Source: CAYQUO01 sp964420835 (GTDB lineage: Bacteria > Chloroflexota > Anaerolineae > Anaerolineales > Anaerolineaceae). From it: DNA of 64,000 nt. Position numbers and translations under genes: made by a program. Positions 10,297-18,522 of the stretch are shown here, in pieces. Location of the stretch: assembly GCA_964420835.1 (NCBI GenBank), contig CAYQUO010000001.1, forward strand, positions 124,001-188,000, written 5' to 3'. How positions within the stretch are numbered: position 1 is the stretch's first letter; every line of letters starts with the position of its first letter. Under the pieces are notes generated by a model, which was not told where the DNA came from, ran no database searches, and saw only the letters and a list, made by a program, of their open reading frames with translations.

Positions 10297-12017
10297 TCCA
10301 TGCGGTATTTTTCTTCGGCCAGGCGGTAAAGGCGCCTCCAGACCAGCCGGTTGATGAGGACGACGGCCAGGATCATCGTCAGCGTGGCCGCCAGCAGCAT
10401 TGGGTAATCCCCGTCGGCCGTGGCCTGCGTGATCAGCGACCCCAGGCCGGGGATGACAAGCGCCCGGCCGCCGAAGTTCTGGTACTCGGCCACAATGCTG
10501 GCGTTCCAGGCGCCACCGCTGGCGGTGATGGCCCCGGTCACCAGGTAGGGGAAGATCGCCGGCAGGATCAGCGTGGTCCAGCGGCGCCAGCCGTTCAACT
10601 GCATCAGGCGCGTGGTGTAGGCCAGGTCCTGCGGGATGGCACTGGCGCCGGCGATGATATTAAAGAGCAGGTACCACTGCGTGCCCATCAGCATCAGCAG
10701 GATGGCGGCCAGGTTTAACCCGCCGTGAAGGTTGACGATGAACAGCAGCAGGACGGGGAAGATGCCGGTGGCCGGGATGGAGGCGGCAACCTGCACAATG
10801 GGCTGAAAGATCGCCGCCAGGCGCTGGTTGGTGCCGATCAACACCCCGGCAGGGATCGTCCACAGCAGGGCCAGCGCCAGCGAGACCAGCACCCGCAGGA
10901 GGGTTAACCCCAGCCCCTGGCCGATCTGGCTCCACTGCGCCAGGCTGATGGTGGAGACCATCTCCCCCGCTCGGTACAGCCCGTAAAGCGAGGCCAGCGA
11001 AGCCAGGACGATCAACAGGCTGGAAAGCCGGCGGGCTGCGTTTGCCCCGCCCTCGTCTTCAGCCGGGGCGGCGGCCTGCTGCAGTGAGTAGCGGTCCACG
11101 GATTCGGAAAGCGGGCGGATCGCCCGGTGCCTGAAGAACCAGGCCAGGCGGGTGGTGCGGATCATGGAATAGAACCAGGAGGTTGGCGGGTTGTCGCTTT
11201 CCACCATCTCCAGTTTAAAGCGGTCAGACCAGGCGATCAGCGGGCGCCAGACAAGTTGGTCCAGCAGGATGATAATGAGCAGCAGGGCGGCCAGGCCCCA
11301 GGCAATGGCCCGATAGTCGCTTTGGCTGGCCGCCTCGTGCAGGTAGGCCCCCAGGCCCGGGAGGCGAAAATCCTTCGAGCCGACGGTGAAGATCTCCGCC
11401 GCCATCAGGAAGAACCAGCCCCCCGCCCACGACATCATGCTGTTCCAGATCAGGCTGATCATCCCAAAGGGCAGTTCCAGCGATTTGAACCTTAACCAGC
11501 GGCTCAGCCGAAAGGCGGCGCTGGCCTCCCTCAGTTCCTTGGGGATGGTCGTCAGGGATTGGAACCAGGCAAAGGTCAGGTTCCAGGCTTGGCTGGTGAA
11601 GATGAGGACGATGGAAGCCAGTTCGGCGGCAAGGTTGTCCGGCAGGAAGGCGTTCAGGCTCAGCAGCACCACCGGCAGGAAGGAGAGGATGGGCACGCTC
11701 TGCAGGATGTCCAGCAGGGGCATCAGCAGTTGCTCGGCGCGCCGGTTGTAGGCCGCGATCCGCCCATAGATCAATGAGAAGATCAGCGAGAGGGCATAGG
11801 CGGCTGCCATCCTCCCGACCGAGAAGAGGGCATAAAAGGGGAGGACGGAGGGCGAAAGGGATATTTTCCGCCCGGCGATGGATGCGGGCGTGTCGAACGC
11901 CAGCAGGGCGCCAATGTACAGCAGCAGGATCACCAGCACCAGGGCGAAGGCATCGCCCCAGGTGATGAGCCGCCCGCTCCGTTGTGAGGAATGGAAGATG
12001 TGTGTGTTTTGTGTCAT
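10293..12017 (-). CDS. ABC transporter permease, two fused BPD_transp_1 domains
   Basis: A 574-residue integral membrane protein that pairs with the ATPase encoded directly downstream. It contains two tandem binding-protein-dependent permease halves (about residues 20-270 and 330-570), each with about six hydrophobic segments and an EAA-type loop. The first reads KELREASAAFRLS and the second PQDLAYTTRLMQLNG. Most family members are single-domain homodimers; here one chain should form the whole channel. It is the first gene of a two-gene operon transcribed from about 12170. Confidence 0.88.
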   Translation of the reverse strand: MTQNTHIFHSSQRSGRLITWGDAFALVLVILLLYIGALLAFDTPASIAGRKISLSPSVLPFYALFSVGRMAAAYALSLIFSLIYGRIAAYNRRAEQLLMPLLDILQSVPILSFLPVVLLSLNAFLPDNLAAELASIVLIFTSQAWNLTFAWFQSLTTIPKELREASAAFRLSRWLRFKSLELPFGMISLIWNSMMSWAGGWFFLMAAEIFTVGSKDFRLPGLGAYLHEAASQSDYRAIAWGLAALLLIIILLDQLVWRPLIAWSDRFKLEMVESDNPPTSWFYSMIRTTRLAWFFRHRAIRPLSESVDRYSLQQAAAPAEDEGGANAARRLSSLLIVLASLASLYGLYRAGEMVSTISLAQWSQIGQGLGLTLLRVLVSLALALLWTIPAGVLIGTNQRLAAIFQPIVQVAASIPATGIFPVLLLFIVNLHGGLNLAAILLMLMGTQWYLLFNIIAGASAIPQDLAYTTRLMQLNGWRRWTTLILPAIFPYLVTGAITASGGAWNASIVAEYQNFGGRALVIPGLGSLITQATADGDYPMLLAATLTMILAVVLINRLVWRRLYRLAEEKYRME

Positions 12018-12174
12018 TGACCCGTCACCTCCCGGCTGGCATCTGGCCTGGCGGTGCGGGGATTCCCTTAAATGCCCAGGTCAGGCCGCCGGTTGCTTCT
12101 GTCTCGGAGTGTCCGGAGGATCCGGCTGCGGTTGCCCGTCTGTTGAGTCCTTGTTTTCTGTAACCATCGCTCTG

Positions 12175-12180
12175 ATTATA
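12175..12180 (-). promoter_or_regulatory. -10 element (TATAAT) for the ABC transporter operon
   Basis: A consensus TATAAT on the minus strand, about 160 bases before the permease start. No convincing -35 is visible at the right distance. The leader contains a possible 28-codon ORF starting ATGGTTACAG at 12167, almost at the expected transcription start; its reality is doubtful. Confidence 0.4.
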
Positions 12181-12241
12181 ACCCCTCCCGGCAGGCTTGT
12201 GGAGGATTGGAGGGGAAAACGCCCGCCGCCCTCCTGCCCTG

Positions 12242-12276
12242 GAAAACGCCAGCCCCTCACGCGGGTGAGGGGCTGG
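12242..12276 (-). terminator. Rho-independent terminator of the permease-amidase operon
   Basis: A perfect 12-bp stem (CCAGCCCCTCAC / GTGAGGGGCTGG, 12249-12276) with a 4-base loop, followed on the minus strand by CGTTTTCC. It lies 60 bases past the amidase stop codon and ends the upstream operon before the ABC transporter promoter. Confidence 0.75.
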
Positions 12277-12336
12277 GCTGCTGCACACAACTGGGCTGCC
12301 GGCAGGGATCAATCCACCGGCAGGGCCGGGAGTGCC

Positions 12337-13239
12337 TTATTCCGGCATTCGAAACCCGTATTGTTCCAGGATGTATTTCGGAAATTCAAACCGCACCGTC
12401 TTTTCGGGGTCCACCACCTGGCAGAATTTCAGTTCCCCTGCCAGGCTCATCAACATGCCGGCATCGTTCAGGGGAATCTTCACCAGGTCGGTGAGGAACT
12501 GAGCCATGCGGTGGGTGGCTTCCGTGGCCGCCTCGTCAACCGTGGGCGAGGAGTGGATGGCTGCCACCAAGTCCCTGGTTTCCAGGAAGGGCGTTGGCAG
12601 CCCCTGCAGCGGCACCACCCGGGCCTTCAAGCGGACTTCGCCGGGGGTTTCCGCCCCGCAGACCACGATCTCGCCGTCGCCCATCACGGCGTGCATGTCG
12701 CCGCAGCCGAATAGGGCCCCCTCCACGCCGGCGGTGAAGTACACGCTGGCGCCCTGGCCGATCTCCGTGCAGTCCATGTTCCCCCCGTGCGGCCCGGGCG
12801 TTCCATTGGGCACCCTGCCGCTGGCTGGCGCCACCCCGATCACCCCGATCATCGGTTTGGCGGGGATTTTCACCTTGTTTTTAAAGGTCACGTTTTTCCC
12901 GTCATAGGTCAGGATGGCGGTCTCCATTTCTGTGATCAGGTCTCCCAGCACCCCTTCCCCGGGGACGGTCACCATGGTGGAGCGCTCGGCCACCTTCACC
13001 TCGAGCAGGTCCACTTTAATGACATCCCCCGCTTTTACCCCCTCGATGTGGATGGGGCCGGTGGCCGGGTTGACATGATCCCAGTCCAGCGCGTCGATGA
13101 GGTCCGCCTCGGATTTCAGTTGCCCTTCGAAACAATCGTGGGTTTCGATGAGGACTTCCTCCCCCTGTTTTAACCGTAACACCGGCTTCAGGCCAGGCTC
13201 AAAGGCAAAAAATACGTGCTCACGTGTGACTTTTTGCAT
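12337..13239 (-). CDS. Acetamidase/formamidase family protein
   Basis: A 300-residue cytoplasmic amidase of the FmdA/AmdA family, which hydrolyses short amides such as formamide or acetamide to ammonia and the carboxylate. Family signatures visible are THDCFEGQ near the N-terminus, NPATGPIHIEGVKAGDVIKV, and the central glycine-rich block HGGNMDCTEIGQGA followed by FGCGDMHAVMGDGE. The start at 13239 is chosen because an ideal Shine-Dalgarno GGAGG (13247-13251) precedes it by seven bases; an upstream in-frame ATG would add 15 poorly conserved residues. It is the second gene after an APC permease (69-base gap), which suggests uptake and breakdown of an amide or amino-acid amide. The exact substrate is unknown. 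Confidence 0.9.
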   Translation of the reverse strand: MQKVTREHVFFAFEPGLKPVLRLKQGEEVLIETHDCFEGQLKSEADLIDALDWDHVNPATGPIHIEGVKAGDVIKVDLLEVKVAERSTMVTVPGEGVLGDLITEMETAILTYDGKNVTFKNKVKIPAKPMIGVIGVAPASGRVPNGTPGPHGGNMDCTEIGQGASVYFTAGVEGALFGCGDMHAVMGDGEIVVCGAETPGEVRLKARVVPLQGLPTPFLETRDLVAAIHSSPTVDEAATEATHRMAQFLTDLVKIPLNDAGMLMSLAGELKFCQVVDPEKTVRFEFPKYILEQYGFRMPE

Positions 13240-13308
13240 CACATCACCTCCATGATTGGATTCAGGATACGCCTCTGCAGGCAAGCATCCGGCATTTGCC
13301 TGGCGGGC

Positions 13309-14688
13309 TTACACCTGCAAGGCGGGCGGAATCTTCTTGAACCCCTTGGTGATGATCGCCGCGTAGATCAATCCAATTCCAAGCCAGATAAAGCCGAGCG
13401 TCTTTGCCTCCACAGCCAGCCCGAACCAGACGAAGCCGATGATCACCAGCCCGATTATGGGCAGAACACAGTAGGTCAGGATGTCTTTGGGACTTCTGCG
13501 TTTCTCCCTGATCACATAGTGGTAGATCACCGTGAGGTGCAGGAGGATGAAGGCTGTCAGCGCCCCAAAATTGACCAGGGAACTGATGATGTCCAGCGGC
13601 AGGGCAATGGCGATGGGGAAGGTGATCAGGGCCACCAGGACGATGGCCACGAACGGCGATTGGGTTTTGGGGTTGATCCTGGAAAGGAATTTTGGAAGTT
13701 GTTCGTCGCGCGACATGCCATAGATCAACCTGGATACCGCCGCCTGGGCGGCAATGCCGTCGCCAAAACCCCAGGCCAGCACGGTGCCGATCAGGCACAG
13801 CAGCCGTACCAGGACCCCGCCGGCTTCCTGGGCGATGTAGAAGAAGGCTACATCCACGTTCGGGAAGGTGGAGTAATCCGGCCACACCAGGCCTGCCAGC
13901 CAGGTCTGCACCATGAAGAGGATGGCCAGCAAGGCCAGCGCGGCGACCATCGACTTGCCGATCATCTTCTTTGGATTCTTGGTTTCCTCCGCCAGGGTGC
14001 TGATGGCATCGAATCCGAGGAAACTCAGCACCGCCACCGAGGTTGCCGCGAACACCATGTCCCAACTGAACTTGTCCGCGTTGAAGAACGGGGCGAAGGT
14101 GAAACTGCCGGTGCCTGCTCCATTGGCCACAGCAATGATCGCCGCGACGGTGAAGGCTGCAAATGCCAGTAGTTCGATCCCCAGCATCACCCAAAGGGCC
14201 TTGGCCATGATCTCAATGCCGAAGTAGTTCAGGATCGTGTTGATGACGATGAAGATGAGGATCCATCCCCAGAAGGGGATGACCGTTATTTCGGCGGCGA
14301 GCCACAAACCCGCCACAAGGTAAACCAGGGCTGGCACCAGGATGTAATCCAGCAGGATCAACCAACCGGCGAAGAAGCCAATGTGCGGGTTCATGCCGCG
14401 CTGCGTGTAGGAATATACGGAGCCGGCGATCGGGAACGCCTGCGCCATTCGCCAGTAACTCAACGCCGTGAACACCATGGCCACCGCCCCGATGAAATAG
14501 GTGAGCGGTACCATGCCATGGCTGATCTCGGCGACCACCCCGTAAATCCCCATGGGGGCGATGGGCACCATGAAGACCAGGCCGTACGCAAGCAGGTCCC
14601 AGAACGACAGGTAACGCCGAAGTTCCTGCTTGTATCCAAATTGCTCAACGCCATCTTTTGAGCCTTCAACAACAGGTTTGTCAGACAT
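13309..14688 (-). CDS. APC-family amino acid/amide permease
   Basis: A 459-residue membrane protein of the amino acid-polyamine-organocation superfamily with about 12 transmembrane helices. The first segment, LAYGLVFMVPIAPMGIYG, carries the broken-helix glycine pattern of the substrate site. SVYSYTQRGMNPHIGFFAGWLILLD is the conserved region of TM3 to TM4. Such carriers take up amino acids or amines by cation symport. AAGGAGG sits five bases upstream of the ATG. Transcription continues into the acetamidase/formamidase gene, so the likely cargo is a nitrogen source related to that enzyme; this is inferred from context only. Confidence 0.88.
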   Translation of the reverse strand: MSDKPVVEGSKDGVEQFGYKQELRRYLSFWDLLAYGLVFMVPIAPMGIYGVVAEISHGMVPLTYFIGAVAMVFTALSYWRMAQAFPIAGSVYSYTQRGMNPHIGFFAGWLILLDYILVPALVYLVAGLWLAAEITVIPFWGWILIFIVINTILNYFGIEIMAKALWVMLGIELLAFAAFTVAAIIAVANGAGTGSFTFAPFFNADKFSWDMVFAATSVAVLSFLGFDAISTLAEETKNPKKMIGKSMVAALALLAILFMVQTWLAGLVWPDYSTFPNVDVAFFYIAQEAGGVLVRLLCLIGTVLAWGFGDGIAAQAAVSRLIYGMSRDEQLPKFLSRINPKTQSPFVAIVLVALITFPIAIALPLDIISSLVNFGALTAFILLHLTVIYHYVIREKRRSPKDILTYCVLPIIGLVIIGFVWFGLAVEAKTLGFIWLGIGLIYAAIITKGFKKIPPALQV

Positions 14689-14902
14689 AATGCCTCCTTA
14701 AATGAATATGATGTTGGGGATTTAGAATAAAACCACCTGGTTAGATTATTGCAGAACCAGGGATGGGTTCCAAGTGTACAAACTCATGCAAACAGCGGGC
14801 ATTTCCTCGCTGGTCCGGCTTCTCCCCTTCACCGGCCCCCTCAACCCCCGCAAAATCCGCCGGTGTGCCTTTGGCTGCCGGCAATTAGCCCCTCCGCCCC
14901 CC

Positions 14903-15733
14903 TTAACCCGCCTGGAACACCGCCCGGAACGGCCCGATGAACTTGCCCTCCGGCGACCAGTCCACGATGGCGAAGGCCACCCGCTGGAAGGCCCCCTTGA
15001 AGTTCTGGTTCAAGGCCCGGGCGAACATGCGGGCCACCTCGTCGCCGCGGTTTCCGAAGGCGCCGCAGCCCCAGGCGCCCAGCACCAGCGAGTCGTGCCC
15101 GTGCGCCAGGCCTGCCGCCAGCACCTTCAGCATCCGGTTCCACATCACCGGCCCGATCTTCTGCCGCTCTCCCAGGGCCACCTTCTTGGCCTGCACGGCC
15201 GGCGCCGTGAGGATGCCGATGCTCCAGGGCTCCTCCAGCAGCGCGCCCGCATCGTCGCGGAAGACAGGCACCTCCGGCGAGTAGATGATGTGATCGCTGG
15301 CAAAGGCGCTGTAGTGCCGGGTGTTGAGGTCGTACATCGGGTTGGAGCGGATGCACTCGTACAGGCCGGTGGAGCGGGCCAGGTACTCCTCCTGGGCCCG
15401 GGCGCCCTCCAGGAACCCCCCGCCCGGGTGGGTGGGCGAGGCGAAGTTCAGCGCTGCCGGGTGCAGCCCGGCCTCCAGCAGGCGTTTGCCCGCCGAAAGC
15501 GTGGTCTCGTTCACCACCTCGATCTCCGTGCTGAAGTTGCCCGGCTGGTACTCGCTGAAGGCTTCATCGGCCGGGTGGGAGACGGTCCCCCGGCGGGCTT
15601 TTTCAACCTGGTCGCGGAGGTCCACCGTTCTGCCGGAGGGCGCCGTGTACCGGCCGCTCTCGCCGATCTGCACCGCTTCGCGCCCGTACGCCATCGCCAG
15701 CTCGTATGGGATTTGGCTGGTGAATGTGCTCAT
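14903..15733 (-). CDS. Bacterial poly(ADP-ribose) glycohydrolase-type macrodomain protein (TIGR02452 family)
   Basis: A 276-residue macrodomain hydrolase of the bacterial PARG family, which removes ADP-ribose from protein or polymer. The diagnostic pieces are NFASPTHPGGGF (residues 96-107), with the triple glycine that grips the diphosphate, and QEE at 114-116, which holds the catalytic glutamates. The family motif GGG-X6-8-QEE is intact, so it should be active. HALGAWGCGAFGNRG-like residues near 205-215 (LGAWGCGAFGN) form the second phosphate loop. Its ATG lies three bases after the stop of the FAD dehydrogenase gene, so the two are translated from one mRNA. No ADP-ribosyl transferase is seen nearby. 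Confidence 0.9.
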   Translation of the reverse strand: MSTFTSQIPYELAMAYGREAVQIGESGRYTAPSGRTVDLRDQVEKARRGTVSHPADEAFSEYQPGNFSTEIEVVNETTLSAGKRLLEAGLHPAALNFASPTHPGGGFLEGARAQEEYLARSTGLYECIRSNPMYDLNTRHYSAFASDHIIYSPEVPVFRDDAGALLEEPWSIGILTAPAVQAKKVALGERQKIGPVMWNRMLKVLAAGLAHGHDSLVLGAWGCGAFGNRGDEVARMFARALNQNFKGAFQRVAFAIVDWSPEGKFIGPFRAVFQAG

Positions 15734-15736
15734 GGT

Positions 15737-17170
15737 TCACCCCCACATGCCGGTGAGCATGCGCCCCATGCACACGCCGTTCATGCTGGCCTGCATCAGT
15801 CCGCGGGTCAGGCCGGCCCCGTCGCCCAGGGCGTGCAGGCCCTCCACGCTGGTCTGGAACTGGCCGTCCACCACCAGGCGGTTGGAGTAGAACTTCACCT
15901 CCACCCCGTACAGCAGCAGGCTGTCGCTGCTCATCCCCGGCAGGATGCGGTCCAAGGCCTGGATAGTCTCGTCGATGTCCAGCAGGATGCGGTAGGGCAG
16001 CACCAGGCTCAGGTCGCCGGGGACGGCGTCCTTCAGCGTGGGGCGGATGATGTTCTTGGCCAGCCGCTCGGGTGTGGTGCGCCGGCCGCGCTTGAAGTCG
16101 CCGTAGCGCTGCACCAGCACCTTGCCCCCCGAAAGCATGTTGCCCATCTCGGCGATGTAGCGCCCGTACTCGATGGGCGTCTTAAAGGGCTGGGTGAAGT
16201 TCTTGGAGACCAGCAGTGAGAAGTTGGTGTTGGCCGTCTTCAACTTCTCGTCCTTGTAGGAGTGCCCGTTGGCCACCGCCAGGTCGCCGTAGCGCTCCTC
16301 CACCACCTCGCCGCGCGGGCTCCAGCAGAAGGTGCGCACCTTGTCCTCGAAGGTCGGGGTGTAATACACCAGTTTGGCCTCGTAGAGCGTCTCGTCGATG
16401 CGCCGGGTGATGGCGGCGTCCGTTTCGATGCGCAGGCCGATGTCCACCGGGCCGGGCTTGGAGCGGATGCCGTAGCGCCGGCACAGGCCGTTCAGCCATT
16501 CGCTGCCCTCGCGGCCCACCCCCACCACCACCCGGTCGGCCTCGATGCGCTCTCCCTTTTCCGTCACCACCCCGGTCACCCGGCTGCCGCCGTCGGGGGT
16601 CTCCCCAATCAGCAGGTCGGCCACCGGCGTGTCGAAGCGCATCTCCACCTGCAGGCTTTGCAACTGCTTCTGGATGGTGTGGTAGATCTCGTAGGCCTTC
16701 TCGGTGCCCATGTGGCGCACGCGCGAATCGACCAGTTTGATGTGGCTGCGGGCGGCCTCCAGGCGGATGGCTTCGGTTTCCGCGTCGTGGTTTCCGCCGT
16801 ACAGCCTGTGGTCGGCGCCGGCCTGCAGGTAGATGTCGTCGGTGTACTCCAGCACCTGGCGGAACTTCTCCCGGCCGATGTACTGCATCAGGTCCCCGCC
16901 GATCTCGCCGTCGTAGTTGATGCTCAGTTTGCCGTCGCTGAAACTGCCGCTGCCCGAAAAGCCCGTCGTCAGGTTGCAGGGGTTGCACCCGGCGCACACC
17001 CCGGTCTTGCGCTTGGGGCACTTGCGCTTCTCGATGGAATGGCCCTTCTCCAGCAGCAGGATGCGCCGGCTGGGGTCGTTCTTTTTGGCTTCGTAGGCGG
17101 TGAAGATGCCGCTCGGCCCGGCGCCGACGATGACGAGGTCGTAGGGTTTGCTGTTCGTCTGGGTTTCCAT
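15737..17170 (-). CDS. Uncharacterised FAD-dependent dehydrogenase (COG2509-like)
   Basis: A 477-residue flavoprotein. The N-terminal dinucleotide fold VIVGAGPSGIFTAYEA (about residues 12-27) binds FAD, followed by LLLEKGHSIEKRKCP. A cluster of four cysteines in CPKRKTGVCAGCNPC (about 47-61) is typical of this family and may bind a metal or act in redox. The C-terminal GDGAGLTRGLMQASMNG is the second FAD-binding motif. The start at 17170 is chosen because AGGA precedes it and it begins just before the Rossmann strand; an upstream GTG-type extension of 45 residues is low-complexity. Its substrate is unknown. It is followed after three bases by the PARG-type gene. Confidence 0.85.
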   Translation of the reverse strand: METQTNSKPYDLVIVGAGPSGIFTAYEAKKNDPSRRILLLEKGHSIEKRKCPKRKTGVCAGCNPCNLTTGFSGSGSFSDGKLSINYDGEIGGDLMQYIGREKFRQVLEYTDDIYLQAGADHRLYGGNHDAETEAIRLEAARSHIKLVDSRVRHMGTEKAYEIYHTIQKQLQSLQVEMRFDTPVADLLIGETPDGGSRVTGVVTEKGERIEADRVVVGVGREGSEWLNGLCRRYGIRSKPGPVDIGLRIETDAAITRRIDETLYEAKLVYYTPTFEDKVRTFCWSPRGEVVEERYGDLAVANGHSYKDEKLKTANTNFSLLVSKNFTQPFKTPIEYGRYIAEMGNMLSGGKVLVQRYGDFKRGRRTTPERLAKNIIRPTLKDAVPGDLSLVLPYRILLDIDETIQALDRILPGMSSDSLLLYGVEVKFYSNRLVVDGQFQTSVEGLHALGDGAGLTRGLMQASMNGVCMGRMLTGMWG

Positions 17171-17368
17171 GGTCTGCTTCCTGCCTTTGCTGATGCGTGT
17201 TGGGGCTTGCCGGGATGATTTTACCATTCCTGCCGCCGGATGGCATGCCTGCGCGAGCCGGCGGGCGCGGCCGTGGCTGCCGCCGGATGGCCCGGTGCCG
17301 CACAAGGTTTCAAGGGCGGCCGGCCGGCCGCCCCTGCGGGTCGTTGATATGGATCCCCGTCGAAAACC

Positions 17369-17800
17369 TCACTTCACCGGCAGCACCTGGTATTCGAAGG
17401 TGTAGCCGGCGGCTTCGGCGGCGGCCTTCACCTTCCCGCGCACCTCGGCGTAGTTAAAGCGGTAGGTATAGTCCTTGCCGAACTGTTTGGATTGCTCCTC
17501 GATCCCCCCTTGGCGGGCGCCGCCGATGGTGTTGTAGGTCTCCTTTTTGAAACCGAAGCCGCTGTCCAGGTCGCCGCCGGTGGAAAGCCCCGAGCCGGCC
17601 TCCGTCAGCATCTCCGAGAAGTGCACGCTCCTGGCGGCCTCGTCCACCCGCAGGCGCAGCGAATAGGTCAGTTTCTTCGTCGAGAGGAAGGCCTTGCGCT
17701 CGGCGATGACCGCCGAGCATTCCCACAGCCCCTTCTTTTCGCTCCACCTGCCGCCCAGCCCCTGCAGTGACTCCTTCACACTCTCCAGGAAAGTTGCCAT
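17369..17800 (-). CDS. Small conserved-looking protein of unknown function
   Basis: A 143-residue soluble protein not recognised. It is mixed alpha/beta, contains no cysteine-metal motif beyond one Cys, and is rich in charged residues (for example GGRWSEKKGLWECSAVIAERK). The start at 17800 is supported by GGAGGAG eight bases upstream; an upstream ATG at 17845 would add 15 unlikely residues. It lies 200 bases upstream of the FAD dehydrogenase on the same strand. A strong GC hairpin (GGGCGGCC / GGCCGCCC) lies in the gap, so co-transcription is uncertain. Confidence 0.6.
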   Translation of the reverse strand: MATFLESVKESLQGLGGRWSEKKGLWECSAVIAERKAFLSTKKLTYSLRLRVDEAARSVHFSEMLTEAGSGLSTGGDLDSGFGFKKETYNTIGGARQGGIEEQSKQFGKDYTYRFNYAEVRGKVKAAAEAAGYTFEYQVLPVK

Positions 17801-18108
17801 CGTTTCTCCTCCAGGATGATCCATGTTTCTACAGTCCCTGTGCAATGCTCATTCCCGGTGCAGCCCCGGCGGAACGGTTTGCGGCGCCCCGACCACGATC
17901 GTCTGCGGATCGCCGCCCGGGTGGCCAGGCGATCGGCTGATGTTCAACCTGTGGCCCTGCCCCGTTTCGCCGGTTGGAAAGCGCCCCGGCTTCGGCCTGC
18001 CCGGCAGGGGCAGCCTGTGCCCTGCCGCCATACGGCCCCATTCTACCATCAGCCGGCTGCCTTGATGGCCCTTCCCGGCTGCCGGCCGGGAGGTTCAACC
18101 CCGGCGTT

Positions 18109-18285
18109 TCATTGGCTGGGCGGTTGACGTTGCTGGGAAACCGCGCCCAGCACAACGCCAACCCCGGCGCCGATCAACAGCCACAACACCAGGTTGTGCA
18201 GCAGCGCCCCCAGCACAACGCCTACTGCAGAGCAAAGCCCGATGGATGTGCCGAGATTCCAATACTTCGAAATGTTCTGTTTCAT
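18109..18285 (-). CDS. Small two-helix membrane protein, 58 residues
   Basis: The minus-strand ATG at 18285 opens a 58-codon frame beginning MKQNISKYWNLGTSIGLCSA and ending SQQRQPPSQ. Two hydrophobic stretches, about residues 12-29 (GTSIGLCSAVGVVLGALL) and 31-50 (NLVLWLLIGAGVGVVLGAVS), suggest a hairpin of two transmembrane helices with a short hydrophilic tail. AAAGG lies seven bases before the ATG. Glycine zipper patterns (GVVLGALL, GVGVVLGA) fit helix packing. The family is not recognised. It follows the remnant ORF at 18330-18502 on the same strand. Confidence 0.6.
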   Translation of the reverse strand: MKQNISKYWNLGTSIGLCSAVGVVLGALLHNLVLWLLIGAGVGVVLGAVSQQRQPPSQ

Positions 18286-18329
18286 GATCTGCCTTTCATA
18301 CCTTCATATTTAAATCAGGATCGATCGAT

Positions 18330-18502
18330 TTACAGGCAACCCGCCGGGAGCCAGTCGCCCTCGTTGCCGTTTTCGCTCCGGTCGATCGGGAGGGCTTCCA
18401 ATCCCTCCGCCTGTTCCACTTCCATGAGCACCTGGCGCCGTTTGCCCGCTCAGCCGGTTCCTTTTCCTGTGCCTCAAGATAAACGACGTGATCCATCCTC
18501 AT
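18330..18502 (-). pseudogene. Possible broken small gene starting MRMDHVVYL
   Basis: Two overlapping minus-strand frames look like one small gene split by a one-base indel. The first frame begins MRMDHVVYLEAQEKEPAERAN. The start MDHVVYL resembles a short ASCH-like family I know from memory, but the match is too brief to be sure. After about 20 codons a neighbouring frame continues with natural composition (RQVLMEVEQAEGLEALPIDR) to TAA at 18330. Neither frame is convincing alone. It could also be chance. Confidence 0.25.
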
Positions 18503-18522
18503 CTTCCCTTCCCCGTGCATTC

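Noticed and set aside
12081..12167. 28-codon leader ORF MVTENKDSTDGQ before the ABC transporter
   Set aside because: No ribosome site, and it would need leaderless translation; composition is plausible but evidence is too thin to list.
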